This document shows positions 17,450 through 26,128 of a stretch of 64,000 nt of DNA, piece by piece. How positions within the stretch are numbered: the first letter of the stretch is position 1; every line of letters starts with the position of its first letter. The stretch is taken from positions 1 to 64,000 of the forward strand of contig NFUO01000280.1 in the NCBI GenBank assembly GCA_002197545.1, read 5' to 3'. The DNA is from Acidobacteria subdivision 2 bacterium RH1 MAG20 (GTDB lineage: Bacteria > Acidobacteriota > Terriglobia > Terriglobales > Acidobacteriaceae). The translations under genes and the position numbers were made by a program. Below the pieces are notes generated by a model. That model was not told the DNA's origin, ran no database searches, and was given only the letters and a program-made list of their open reading frames with translations.

Positions 17450-18208
17450 ATGGACAGCGGCTTATATGCGGCATACACAGGGTTGCTGGCGCGAACGCAG
17501 GCGCTCGATACCGCAGCCAATAACCTGGCGAATGCGGGAACGACAGGCTTTCGTGCGCAACGAGACTACTTCAGCGGCGTACTGGCTGGAGGCACGGACC
17601 AAAGCGGCTCGACGGATGCTTCGCAGGTAGGGCAGTCGGTGAACGGCTTTGGGATATTGGGCGGCAACCTGCTGGACATGGGCCAGGGGCAATTGGCGAC
17701 GACAGGAAATCCGCTAGATTTTGCGCTGCAAGGGCAGGGCTTTTTTGCGATCCAAACGGCCAATGGAATTCGCTATACGCGAGATGGATCGTTTATGCGA
17801 TCGTCTGCCGGTGTTCTTGAGACCAGTGAAGGTGAGCCTGTGCTTGATATCAACCAGAAGACCATCACGATTCCGAGCGGGACGGTGCATGTGGGGCCGG
17901 ATGGGAATATCTCCGTTGCCACTCCTGATGGAAGCGCCATTGTCGGGCAGGTGGGCGTCTTCGACTTTAGCGACCGGTCGGCGCTGACGGCTGAAGGAAC
18001 GAATCGTTTCGCTGCGGATGGAGTGAAGCCGGTTGCGGGGAACGCCTCCGTCATTCAAGGTTCGGTCGAAGGATCGAATGAAGATGCCATTCATGGCACG
18101 ATGCAGATGGTTCTGGTGCAGCGGCAGGCAGAGATGATGCAGAAGGCGCTGAGCGTCTTCGATAACAGCTTCGACAAGGTTGCGGCGGAAGATCTGCCAC
18201 GGGTTTGA
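17450..18208 (+). CDS. flgF: Flagellar basal-body rod protein FlgF
   Basis: First gene of a ten-gene flagellar operon. A 252-residue proximal-rod protein with the flagellar rod/hook N-terminal signature SGLYAAYTGLLARTQALDTA followed by NNLANAGTTGFRAQ, central SAF-like FALQGQGFFAIQTANGIRYT, and the C-terminal coiled helix (MQMVLVQRQAEMMQKALSVF). It pairs with FlgG, from which it differs by the divergent C-terminus. Shine-Dalgarno before ATG 17450 is weak. Exported by the flagellar type III apparatus. Confidence 0.9.
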   Translation: MDSGLYAAYTGLLARTQALDTAANNLANAGTTGFRAQRDYFSGVLAGGTDQSGSTDASQVGQSVNGFGILGGNLLDMGQGQLATTGNPLDFALQGQGFFAIQTANGIRYTRDGSFMRSSAGVLETSEGEPVLDINQKTITIPSGTVHVGPDGNISVATPDGSAIVGQVGVFDFSDRSALTAEGTNRFAADGVKPVAGNASVIQGSVEGSNEDAIHGTMQMVLVQRQAEMMQKALSVFDNSFDKVAAEDLPRV

Positions 18209-18263
18209 CATAACAGGCGGGCGCTCGCGGGCGCTCGATCAACTTGAGTGAATGGAGCTGGAG

Positions 18264-19052
18264 ATGATTCGAGCATTGTATACGGCAGCGAGCGGCATGA
18301 GCGCGCAGCAGGCAAATCTGGATACGGTGGCGAACAATCTCGCCAATTCGGCAACTGCGGGATTTCGTGAACGAAGGTTGCAATTTCAGGACATGATCTA
18401 TCAGAACGTGATCGTTCCCGGCTCGGCGCAGAGCCCGCAGACGGATTCGGCGGGCTTGCAGATTGGGCTGGGAACGAAGTCAGCTGCGAGCGAGATGATT
18501 ATGACGCAGGGAGACTTCAACCAGACGGGCAACACTCTGGATCTGGCTATTCAAGGGAACGGGTTCTTTCAAGTATCGAGGCCGGATGGAACGATAGCCT
18601 ATACCCGGGCCGGCAGCTTTCATATGAATAACCAGGGAACCATGGTGACTGCGGATGGAGACCCCGTGCTGCCAGCAATTACGATTCCATCGAATGCGAC
18701 CAACCTCACGATATCCCAGTATGGAGTGGTGTCGGCGACGCTGCCGGGGCAGACGATACCGGCACAGCTTGGGATAATTCAGTTGGCGACCTTTGTGAAC
18801 CCCGGTGGATTGAATTCTGTCGGGGGCAATCTGCTGGAGCAGACACAGTCTTCGGGGCTTCCGATTACCGATGTTCCGGGCGGAACGAGTGGGATGGGGA
18901 CGCTACAACAGGGATATATCGAGAACTCGAACGTCGATGTGGTCGCGGAGTTTGTGCAGATGATTCTGGCGCAGCGCGCCTATGAGAGTAACTCCAAGGT
19001 TGTGCATGTTGCCGACGATATGTATTCGCAGATCAACGGCATGATTCGCTAG
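18264..19052 (+). CDS. flgG: Flagellar distal rod protein FlgG
   Basis: A 262-residue distal-rod subunit. MIRALYTAASGMSAQQANLD and NNLANSATAGFRERR are canonical, as are GNTLDLAIQGNGFFQV and the C-terminal SNVDVVAEFVQMILAQRAYE. ATG 18264 has GGAG six bases upstream; an earlier Met at 18252 adds only four residues and fits the family less well. Exact FlgG length of about 260 supports this start. Stop is eight bases before flgA. Confidence 0.95.
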   Translation: MIRALYTAASGMSAQQANLDTVANNLANSATAGFRERRLQFQDMIYQNVIVPGSAQSPQTDSAGLQIGLGTKSAASEMIMTQGDFNQTGNTLDLAIQGNGFFQVSRPDGTIAYTRAGSFHMNNQGTMVTADGDPVLPAITIPSNATNLTISQYGVVSATLPGQTIPAQLGIIQLATFVNPGGLNSVGGNLLEQTQSSGLPITDVPGGTSGMGTLQQGYIENSNVDVVAEFVQMILAQRAYESNSKVVHVADDMYSQINGMIR

Positions 19053-19059
19053 GTGGTAT

Positions 19060-19605
19060 ATGGGTCATCATTTTTGTTCACGTAGCAGGACAGTTTTGTG
19101 CTGGGCTGTGGTGCTGGGCTTGCAGGGATTGGCCTCGGTTTCTTTTGCGCGGAGCGTTTGTGCGGGTACGCCTGCTGCTGCAATCAAATCGGGCGCTATG
19201 ACTCTGCCGGTATTAGAGGGTAACGGTTATCGCATGACGGGTGTTCGCTGGGACCCGGTGCTGCAACAGAGCTGGGCGACGATTGTGCGGTGTGGACATA
19301 CGGAGTGGCCTGGGTTTTCGCTTCCTATGGGTGAGACGAACATGAACACTGCTTCGCGTGGATTGGCTGCTCAGGTTCGGGAAGAACATTATTTGGATGT
19401 TCCGGTGGTTCATGCGGGGGATATTGTTCAGATCTGGTGGCAGGAAGACGTACTGCGGATTGAGGTCACCGGAGTAGCGGAACAGAGCGGCGGTTTGGGC
19501 AAGGCTATTCGCGTGCGACTGCTGCGCCGAAATACGGCTGACCAATCGATCGAAGAGTTTACCGGTATCGTTCGCGGGCGGTCGGATGTAGAGAGGCAAC
19601 CATGA
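19060..19605 (+). CDS. flgA: Probable FlgA, P-ring assembly chaperone
   Basis: A 181-residue exported protein with a signal peptide (LCWAVVLGLQGLASVSFARS). Sequence similarity to FlgA is limited to the C-terminal SAF-like segment: VHAGDIVQIWWQEDVLRIEV, a Gly-rich turn (EQSGGLGKAIRVRLLRR), and a closing strand (EFTGIVRGRSDVE). FlgA helps FlgI assemble into the P-ring in the periplasm. The position between flgG and flgH is the textbook place. It ends in an ATGA overlap with flgH. Annotation is from context plus the C-terminus. Confidence 0.8.
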   Translation: MGHHFCSRSRTVLCWAVVLGLQGLASVSFARSVCAGTPAAAIKSGAMTLPVLEGNGYRMTGVRWDPVLQQSWATIVRCGHTEWPGFSLPMGETNMNTASRGLAAQVREEHYLDVPVVHAGDIVQIWWQEDVLRIEVTGVAEQSGGLGKAIRVRLLRRNTADQSIEEFTGIVRGRSDVERQP

Positions 19606-20441
19606 TTGATTTTGGGCGGCCTGTTTTGTGCATGAATGTGAGTGAGTGGCCCGTGGCTGTGGCAGAGCCGATCATTGCAACACCGGCTATTCCGAGGCAG
19701 CCGCAAAATGGCGGCATGGGGCCATTTGTTGCCGGTGTCATCGCCATGCTGCTTCTGTTGCTGGCTGCCTGTTCGATGCATGCGCAAGTTCATGCCATCA
19801 AGAAAGCGATGGAGCCAAAGCCAAATGTTGCGGAGGCATCGCTGGACTCTTATTTAGAGCGGGTGCGGGCTGCCAATTCAAATGTTCAACCTGAGCCGGG
19901 CTCGATCTGGATGGACAGTGGGCGGCTCAGCCGCATGAATACGGACGTTCGTGCGATGCGGCCGCATGATTTGATTTCGGTTGTGGTGGAGGAGAACCTT
20001 GCGGCTTCGACGGATGGGACTGTGAAAAATTCGCGTGCTTCGAATGCGACCTCCGGGATTTCCGGCCTGATCGGTACGCTTCATGCCGCAAATGCTCTTC
20101 AGAATTTGATCAACCAGAACTCGGCGGCAGGTCTTAACGCGCAGGGAACAAGCGCGACGAATTCGAGTCTTAGCACAGTATTTGGCGGACAGGTGGTAGC
20201 TGTGCTTCCGAATGGGATTCTTGTCATTGAGGCGGCAAGACAGGTTGAGTTCAGTCAACAGACACAGACGATTATCCTTCGCGGGCTGGTCCGCCCTGAG
20301 GATATCTCTCAGCAGAACCAGGTGCTTTCGACTGCCATCTCCAGCCTTGAGCTTGAGGTGCGTGGCAAGGGTATTATCAACGACTATACCCATCGCCAGA
20401 ACATCCTCGTCCGGCTTCTGCAACAGATATTGATCTTCTAG
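19602..20441 (+). CDS. flgH: Flagellar L-ring protein FlgH
   Basis: A 279-residue outer-membrane lipoprotein of the L-ring. A long N-terminal region leads to a hydrophobic helix and lipobox (LLLLLAACS, Cys near residue 57). The mature domain has SIWMDSGRLSRMNTDVRAMR, HDLISVVVEENLAASTDGTV, and the family ending GLVRPEDISQQNQVLSTAIS then GKGIINDYTHR. The ~40-residue extension ahead of the signal sequence is odd; an internal Met at residue 39 (19716) would give a normal lipoprotein signal, so the true start may be there. The ATG overlaps the flgA stop. Confidence 0.9.
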   Translation: MIDFGRPVLCMNVSEWPVAVAEPIIATPAIPRQPQNGGMGPFVAGVIAMLLLLLAACSMHAQVHAIKKAMEPKPNVAEASLDSYLERVRAANSNVQPEPGSIWMDSGRLSRMNTDVRAMRPHDLISVVVEENLAASTDGTVKNSRASNATSGISGLIGTLHAANALQNLINQNSAAGLNAQGTSATNSSLSTVFGGQVVAVLPNGILVIEAARQVEFSQQTQTIILRGLVRPEDISQQNQVLSTAISSLELEVRGKGIINDYTHRQNILVRLLQQILIF

Positions 20442-20450
20442 CGAGGCGCG

Positions 20451-21617
20451 GTGAATATTGAAATGAATAGATTTAAAATGTGGGCAGTGCTAGGGGAAAA
20501 GTCTATCTGCCGGGGGCTTATGCTGACTGTGATGTTGACTCTCGGCGCTCCGGTGTTTGCTTCGGATGCTCCTGCTGCGACGCAAAGAGAAGCTCGGGTA
20601 AAGGACATCGCCTCGATTGAGGGTGTTCGCGACAATCAACTGGTGGGCTATGGCATCGTAGTTGGTTTGGAAGGGACAGGTGATAGTCAACAGACAACCT
20701 TTCCTGCGCAAACGTTAGCTTCTACGTTGCTGCGTATGGGGGTCAGCGTGCCGGCAGCTTCGATTCGCGTACAGAATCTGGCGGCCGTATTTATAGCGGC
20801 TACCCTACCGCCATTTGCGCGTCCGGGAACGAAGCTGGATGTCACCGTCTCTTCGGCCGGCGACGCAAGAAGTCTTGAGGGCGGATTGCTGCTGATGACA
20901 CCTCTTTATGGAGCAGACGGCAAGATCTACGCTCAGGCGCAGGGGCCGCTGGTTGTGGGCGGCTACTCGGTCAGCGTGAATGGGAATACGAAGCAATACA
21001 ATCACCCGAATACGGCGAGGATACCCTTTGGGGCGATGGTGGAGCATGGAGTTCCACTGGATTTGGAGGGGAAGAGCAAGTTCGCGCTGCTGTTGAACGA
21101 TGCGGATTTTCGGACCGCGGAGGCTGTGTCGCAGGCGATCAATCACGAGTTGGGCAGGCAGGTGGCCCACGCGCTTGATAGCAGGCAGATCGATCTTTCG
21201 GTTTCGCATGGCGAGGACATTCCGGAGCTGCTTGCTCAGGTGGAGTCGGTCGAGGTGCCTGTCTTTCCGCGGGCAAAGGTGGTTGTCAACGAGCGAACGG
21301 GAACTGTCGTGATAGGAGGGACCGTTGTTTTGCAGCCTGTATCAATTCTGCATGGCGGATTGGCGATCAATGTGGTGAGCCAGTTCGAGGTGTCACAGCC
21401 GGAATCATTTTCATCAGGTACGAGCCAGGTCGTGCAACAGACGCAAGTGACAGCGCGGGACAAACCAGTCAACCGCATTGAACTGAAGCAGGGGGCTACG
21501 GTAGATGATCTGGTTCGCAGCCTGCAGACCATTGGCGCTTCGGCGCGGGATGTTATCTCGATTCTTCAGGCGATGAAGTCCGCCGGCGCATTGGAAGCGG
21601 AGATAGAGGTGCTATGA
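20451..21617 (+). CDS. flgI: Flagellar P-ring protein FlgI
   Basis: A 388-residue periplasmic ring protein. VKDIASIEGVRDNQLVGYGI, VGLEGTGD, RMGVSVPAASIRVQNLAAVF and LRPGTKLDVTVSS-like text (RPGTKLDVTVSSAGDARSLE) are hallmarks. GTG at 20451, nine bases after the flgH stop, with GCGAGG close by; an ATG at 20463 is an alternative. A signal peptide follows (LMLTVMLTLGAPVFA). It overlaps the next gene by four bases (ATGA). Confidence 0.96.
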   Translation: MNIEMNRFKMWAVLGEKSICRGLMLTVMLTLGAPVFASDAPAATQREARVKDIASIEGVRDNQLVGYGIVVGLEGTGDSQQTTFPAQTLASTLLRMGVSVPAASIRVQNLAAVFIAATLPPFARPGTKLDVTVSSAGDARSLEGGLLLMTPLYGADGKIYAQAQGPLVVGGYSVSVNGNTKQYNHPNTARIPFGAMVEHGVPLDLEGKSKFALLLNDADFRTAEAVSQAINHELGRQVAHALDSRQIDLSVSHGEDIPELLAQVESVEVPVFPRAKVVVNERTGTVVIGGTVVLQPVSILHGGLAINVVSQFEVSQPESFSSGTSQVVQQTQVTARDKPVNRIELKQGATVDDLVRSLQTIGASARDVISILQAMKSAGALEAEIEVL

Positions 21618-21955
21618 AGATTTCATCTGACCTTACGAGCGCTCCGGCTGCGACTGACGGAGCTAAGAACCCCAAACTGGTGAATGCTGCTGAGCAGTTC
21701 GAGTCGATGCTTCTACAGGAGATGCTGAAGCCTATGCGCTCCGGTGAGGACAGCTGGGGGGGAGACGATAAGAGCAGCGACAGTTCGGGCAGTTCGGATA
21801 GTTCAATGGATACGATCAGCAGCTTTGGAACGGAGGCGATGGCCACGGCCATCTCCAAGGGCGGAGGGCTGGGTATCGCCAGACAGGTGATACAACAGGT
21901 CACGCTGGAGCATCAGCGGGACTCGGAAAAGGCGTCGCAGGGTACTAAAGTTTAG
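21614..21955 (+). CDS. flgJ: FlgJ-type rod-binding protein without hydrolase domain
   Basis: A 113-residue protein matching only the N-terminal rod-scaffold domain of FlgJ: LVNAAEQFESMLLQEMLKPM near residues 23-42 and GGGLGIARQVIQQ near the C-terminus. The muramidase domain found in enteric FlgJ is absent, so peptidoglycan must be opened by a separate enzyme. A Ser/Asp-rich insertion (DDKSSDSSGSSDSSMD) separates the halves. ATG overlaps the flgI stop, showing translational coupling. Confidence 0.88.
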   Translation: MKISSDLTSAPAATDGAKNPKLVNAAEQFESMLLQEMLKPMRSGEDSWGGDDKSSDSSGSSDSSMDTISSFGTEAMATAISKGGGLGIARQVIQQVTLEHQRDSEKASQGTKV

Positions 21956-21994
21956 TAAGACTACGCCGATAGATTCAGGTAGACGGAGGAACAC

Positions 21995-22303
21995 ATGAGT
22001 TACGCAAATGGAGTGGGAGCGTTGCAGCAGGTGCTCAGTTCAATGACACCGGCAGCGACGCAGCCGACGGAACCAACGAATGTACCGAATCAAGGCGGCG
22101 CAGTCGTTGCAGATGCTGGCCGCGCAAATCATGCCGACCAGACTAACTTGAGTTCTGCGGGTGGAATGATCGCTCATGCGCTGACAGGTTCCGATGTACG
22201 GTCTGAGAAGGTTGCTGCTTTGCAGCAGGCCATCGCCTCGGGGAGCTATAGCGTCTCTTCGTCGGATGTTGCAGGCAAGATGATTCAGTCTCTGCTGGAG
22301 TAA
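21995..22303 (+). CDS. flgM: Anti-sigma-28 factor FlgM
   Basis: A 102-residue small protein whose C-terminal half (SSAGGMIAHALTGSDVRSEK, then VAALQQAIASGSYSVSSSDV and AGKMIQSLLE) is the FlgM sigma-28 binding region. FlgM holds FliA inactive until the hook is complete and FlgM is exported. ATG 21995 has ACGGAGGA nine bases upstream. No fliA lies in the window. Confidence 0.9.
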   Translation: MSYANGVGALQQVLSSMTPAATQPTEPTNVPNQGGAVVADAGRANHADQTNLSSAGGMIAHALTGSDVRSEKVAALQQAIASGSYSVSSSDVAGKMIQSLLE

Positions 22304-22305
22304 AG

Positions 22306-22566
22306 ATGACGACTGGTCAAGCTGTGGCGGATGTTCTGGAGGAGACCATCAAGGCACTCGGCTCTCTGGATCTGGAGAGCCTTCAAGTCCAGGAAGAGCA
22401 AATTGCAATATTGGCACAATCCAATCTCATCGCGGATGAGGTCAGTATGACCTCGGTATTGGCGAAGAAGCGTGTGCTTGAGCTCGTTCTTCGCAGCAGC
22501 GCATCGAATCTGAACGCACTCAACCGTCTATACGGGAGAAATACGAGAGACCCATGGGAACACTAA
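22306..22566 (+). CDS. flgN: FlgN-like flagellar export chaperone (short)
   Basis: An 86-residue helical protein in the usual flgN position between flgM and flgK. Predicted continuous helices (ADVLEETIKALGSLDLESLQ, then QEEQIAILAQSNLI) resemble FlgN, the chaperone for FlgK and FlgL. It is shorter than enteric FlgN (about 140 residues) and similarity is weak, so position carries most of the weight. ATG is two bases after the flgM stop; its end overlaps flgK by 13 bp. Confidence 0.65.
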   Translation: MTTGQAVADVLEETIKALGSLDLESLQVQEEQIAILAQSNLIADEVSMTSVLAKKRVLELVLRSSASNLNALNRLYGRNTRDPWEH

Positions 22567-23951
22567 CCTCACTGCTGGATCTGTCGCGAGAAGCCTTGAT
22601 GGCGGACCAGAACGCGCTGAACGTAACTGCGAATAATGTGTCTAATCAAAACACTCCGGGCTACACCCGCGAGGTGGTGAACTGGCAGCCTACGGATGCT
22701 GTGACGCTGAGCGGTACGAGCTATAGCACGGGGATTACGTCGACGGCGGTGTCGCAACGCGACCGGATACTCGAACAGCGCGTGCAGCAGCAGACACAGA
22801 CGCAGGCGCAGAGCGGGGCACTTCAGTCCGCGCTGCAACAGGTACAGGACATCTTCGGTTTGAGTTCGACGGCAACGTCGGCGAGTTCGACAGCGCTTGG
22901 TTCGGCGACAGATGCCTTTTTCAATTCTCTCTCGACGCTTGAGGGAAACCCATCGGACGCGTCGACGCGGCAGGGCGTGCTGACGGCCGCGAACAACCTG
23001 GCGGCTGTCTTCAACTCTGCCTCTAATCAGCTTGCACAAGTGAGATCGGGTCTCAATCAACAGGTTGGGACTGTCGTTGGTCAGATCAACGCGTTGACAA
23101 CGACGATTGCCTCGCTCAATCAGCAGATTGCAAGCACGAGCCCGAATGCCGATGCCGGTGCGCTGGAAGATCAACGGCAGTTGGCCATTACTCAGTTGTC
23201 TCAATATGCCGGTTTGAATCAGATGACGACCGATGGCAATGGCATTACGCTGACGACTTCGAACGGTGCTGTATTGGTTAGTGGCAATCAGTCGTTTGCG
23301 ATGAGTACGACGCTGGTGGCCGGAACGACCCATGTGGTTGCCGGTGGGCAGGATGTTACTTCTGGCCTTAGCGGCGGGCAGCTTGGCGGAGTGCTGCAGG
23401 CGAGGGACCAGGAGTTGCCTGCTTATGCGAGTGCGCTTGATAATCTGGCCTATGGAATTGGGACTGCGGTGAACGGGCAGAATGCGCTGGGGACCGATGG
23501 AAATGGCAATCCCGGCGCCGCGATCTTCAGTTTGCCTTCGAGTGCGGCGGGCGCGGCTGCGTCGATGCAGGTGGCGACCAACGATCCTCAGGCCATTGCA
23601 GCGGCTTCGACGGGGGAGGGTTCTGCGGGCAATGGGAATGCTGTGGCGATGGCGAACCTCTCAACGGCGAACGTCGCGGGAGGTCAGACAGCGTCAGGTT
23701 TTCTGGCATCATTTCTTGGGCAGGTTGGGAATGATACGGCTGGCGCTACGACGGACAATACGGCCCAACAGGCTACGTTGACGCAGCTTACCAGCCAGCG
23801 GAATGCGCTCTCCGGCGTCTCGCTCGATGAAGAGGCTTCGAACCTGACACAGTATCAGCGTTCTTATGAGGCTGCGGCCAAGGTGTTCTCGATTGTTAAT
23901 TCAATTATGGCCAGCGCGCTCAACCTGGGCGTCGAGACTACGGTTACCTAG
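22554..23951 (+). CDS. flgK: Hook-associated protein 1
   Basis: A 465-residue junction protein between hook and filament. N-terminus: LLDLSREALMADQNALNVTA then NNVSNQNTPGYTREVVNWQP. C-terminus: VSLDEEASNLTQYQRSYEAA and KVFSIVNSIMASALNLG, the paired coiled-coil ends that polymerise. The central domain is Ser/Thr/Ala/Gly-rich and variable, as usual. It starts inside flgN (13-bp overlap) and is exported by the flagellar type III system. Confidence 0.95.
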   Translation: MGTLTSLLDLSREALMADQNALNVTANNVSNQNTPGYTREVVNWQPTDAVTLSGTSYSTGITSTAVSQRDRILEQRVQQQTQTQAQSGALQSALQQVQDIFGLSSTATSASSTALGSATDAFFNSLSTLEGNPSDASTRQGVLTAANNLAAVFNSASNQLAQVRSGLNQQVGTVVGQINALTTTIASLNQQIASTSPNADAGALEDQRQLAITQLSQYAGLNQMTTDGNGITLTTSNGAVLVSGNQSFAMSTTLVAGTTHVVAGGQDVTSGLSGGQLGGVLQARDQELPAYASALDNLAYGIGTAVNGQNALGTDGNGNPGAAIFSLPSSAAGAAASMQVATNDPQAIAAASTGEGSAGNGNAVAMANLSTANVAGGQTASGFLASFLGQVGNDTAGATTDNTAQQATLTQLTSQRNALSGVSLDEEASNLTQYQRSYEAAAKVFSIVNSIMASALNLGVETTVT

Positions 23952-23969
23952 AACTGACAGGAGTGTCGC

Positions 23970-24869
23970 ATGAGAGTCGATCCGAATTACGTCAGCAATC
24001 TGGTGGCTGCGCTCGACCAGTCCAGCAGCGTGGAAAATACGCTTACGAGCGAACTTTCGAGCGGTTTGCGGGTTACTTCTTTGCAGAACGATCCGGCGGC
24101 GGTGGCGCAGAGCACCTTGATGGCCAGCGCCATCTCGAAAGACGATACGTTCGTTCAGACAGCGTCGGGTGCGGAGTCCATGATGCAGGTCTCGGATTCG
24201 ACGCTGGGTGAAGTTGTCAGCCAACTGACTTCGGCGTTGTCGCTGGCCGTGTCGGGCGGAAATGGAACACTCAACTCGGCGAACCTTGCAAGCCTTGCAC
24301 AACAGTTGACAGGCATTCGCGATCAGGTTTTGTCGCTTGCGAATACAAGCTATCTTGGGCAATCGCTGTTTGCAGGCAGCCAGGGTTCGGTCAAGCCCTT
24401 TACTTTGGATACATCGACTACTCCGGCGACAACCAGCTATATGGGCGACACGAATGTGAACTATGTTGAGACTCCGAGTGGACAGAAGATACAGACGAAC
24501 CTTGTGGGATCGGACGTCTTTGGTTCGGGTAGTTCTGGTGTCCTGGACTCGTTGAACCAGTTGATTGCCGACTTCTCGGGCGGCACGGCCAGCGCTACGG
24601 TTGCGGCCGATACGGCTTCCTTGTCGAGCGCGCTTGGCCAGTTGTCCACGCAACGCAGCGTGTTGGATAACTCATTGAGCAGGTTGCAGGCCACCAGCAC
24701 CTACGCGCAGATGGAGGAGAGCCAGCTTAAGGTGCAGCAGGGAAGTTTGGTTTCCGCCGATCCGGCTGCGATTGCCACGCAGTTGAGCTCTGCCGAAGTG
24801 CAGAGGCAGGCCCTGATGAGCGTGATGAGCGCGCTGCAAAAAAACAATTTGTTTAATTATCTGCAGTAG
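23970..24869 (+). CDS. flgL: Hook-associated protein 3 (FlgL)
   Basis: A 299-residue hook-filament junction protein, flagellin-related. The N-terminus (VENTLTSELSSGLRVTSLQN, DPAAVAQSTLMASAISKDDT) is the flagellin-like helix pair, with SLFAGSQGSVKPFT in the middle and a C-terminal helix ending NLFNYLQ. Last gene of the operon; no terminator with a clear U-tract follows. Flagellin itself is not in this window. Confidence 0.92.
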   Translation: MRVDPNYVSNLVAALDQSSSVENTLTSELSSGLRVTSLQNDPAAVAQSTLMASAISKDDTFVQTASGAESMMQVSDSTLGEVVSQLTSALSLAVSGGNGTLNSANLASLAQQLTGIRDQVLSLANTSYLGQSLFAGSQGSVKPFTLDTSTTPATTSYMGDTNVNYVETPSGQKIQTNLVGSDVFGSGSSGVLDSLNQLIADFSGGTASATVAADTASLSSALGQLSTQRSVLDNSLSRLQATSTYAQMEESQLKVQQGSLVSADPAAIATQLSSAEVQRQALMSVMSALQKNNLFNYLQ

Positions 24870-25054
24870 TGACCCTCCTGGTATGTCGTGCCTTACCAAC
24901 CCAGAGGTTTTCAGCACCCTCCCGTGACCCCACTGAGCTTAGCGAATGAGGGCAGGCGACACCTTAGTGGCTTTGATCGTTGGGAAGCTGGACTGTCGGG
25001 TTAGTTGTGGAAGAAGAGTGGGCTGGTTCTTTATACTTGTTGAGGTAGATCTTT

Positions 25055-25288
25055 ATGGGAGCACTCAGATTTTTGTGGAATGCGACACGCGGCGACAGGC
25101 TGCGACCATGGCAGAGCCCTTATCTGCGCTGGCGGCTTGAGACTTATTCAGGGCAACGGGCGGACATGGTTCGCGCGCGGGATTTCTGGAACCTCTTCTG
25201 GAAAGAGAAGAGGCAATTGCTCCGGTTTCTTCGCTGGACAGACGAGATCAAGGGGTATGCAGAAAAGGATGTTGACCGTGGGCGGTGA
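25055..25288 (+). CDS. Small conserved protein, 77 aa
   Basis: A basic, Trp-rich soluble protein (MGALRFLWNATRGDRLRPWQ, followed by SPYLRWRLETYSGQRADMVR, then a helix with DFWNLFWKEKRQLLRFLRW). No known domain name comes to mind, but proteins with this N-terminal pattern are familiar from acidobacterial genomes. ATG at 25055 has TGAGGTAG six bases upstream. The gene stands between the flagellar operon and dienelactone hydrolase. Confidence 0.65.
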   Translation: MGALRFLWNATRGDRLRPWQSPYLRWRLETYSGQRADMVRARDFWNLFWKEKRQLLRFLRWTDEIKGYAEKDVDRGR

Positions 25289-25341
25289 TTCCGCATCTAT
25301 TCAAGGGATTGTGCAGTAAAACTTTTATAAGGCGGAAAGAC

Positions 25342-26028
25342 ATGAACGAATGGTTGAAGCTGAAGGCGACGGACGGACATGAACTAAGCGCATACGTTGC
25401 GCGTCCGACAGGTGAGCCGATTGGGGCGCTGGTGCTGGTGCAGGAGATATTCGGCATTAATGCGCACATACGCAGCGTGGCGGATGGATATGCCAAAGAT
25501 GGATTTGTCGTGGTTGCGCCTGCGCTGTTTGACCGCTACGAGCGCGGGGTGGAATTGAAGTACGACGGAGAGGACGGCAAGAAGGCGGGGGAGCTTTGGA
25601 AAAAACTGAATCCAGATACGGCACTCCTGGATATTGCCGCAGCATATGAGCAGGCGAAGACGGCCGGGAAGGGGATCGGCGTGATTGGGTATTGCTTTGG
25701 CGGCCTGATGAGCTGGCTGACGGCGACGCGGGGCGAGACGTTGAAGATGCAGCCTTCGTGCTGCGTCGGCTACTATCCGGGGGGAATTGGAAAGTATGCC
25801 AGGGAGGAGCCGAGCTGCCCGGTGATGCTGCATATCGGTAAGGCCGATAGCCATATCGGAGCGGACCAGATTGAGGCGGTTCGGGCGGCGCATCCTGAGG
25901 TAGAGATCTTTCTCTACGATGGCGCGGAGCATGGGTTTAACTGTGATGCGCGCTCCGCCTACAACCCGAAGGCTGCGACCCTGGCCCGCGAGAGGTCACT
26001 GGCTTTTTTGAAGAAGCATATTGCGTAG
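25342..26028 (+). CDS. Dienelactone hydrolase family protein
   Basis: A 228-residue alpha/beta hydrolase with a cysteine nucleophile. Catalytic triad: Cys in GYCFGGLMSW (near residue 121), Asp in KADSHIG, and His in EHGFNCD. LVQEIFGINAHIRSVADGYA is the usual N-terminal motif. Members hydrolyse dienelactone or other small esters; the specific substrate is unknown. ATG 25342 with a GGCGGAAAG upstream is preferred over the longer frame starting at 25285. Monocistronic. Confidence 0.92.
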   Translation: MNEWLKLKATDGHELSAYVARPTGEPIGALVLVQEIFGINAHIRSVADGYAKDGFVVVAPALFDRYERGVELKYDGEDGKKAGELWKKLNPDTALLDIAAAYEQAKTAGKGIGVIGYCFGGLMSWLTATRGETLKMQPSCCVGYYPGGIGKYAREEPSCPVMLHIGKADSHIGADQIEAVRAAHPEVEIFLYDGAEHGFNCDARSAYNPKAATLARERSLAFLKKHIA

Positions 26029-26070
26029 GCATATTTCCCAGAAGAAAAATGATGCCTGCGAAAGGCACTC

Positions 26071-26105
26071 CTTAACACCGATTTGCACGGATGACACCGA
26101 TTGAA
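26071..26105. repeat. Dispersed repeat B (AACACCGATTT type), copy 1
   Basis: CTTAACACCGATTTGCACGG followed by ATGACACCGATTGAA. It contains three near-identical ACACCGATT/GCACGGAT units and closely matches 48323-48355. Lies between the dienelactone hydrolase and the convergent membrane-protein gene. Such CGGAT-unit runs are common intergenic repeats in some genomes; function unknown. Confidence 0.5.
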
Positions 26106-26128
26106 GGTTGACAAAGATATCAGGCTGC

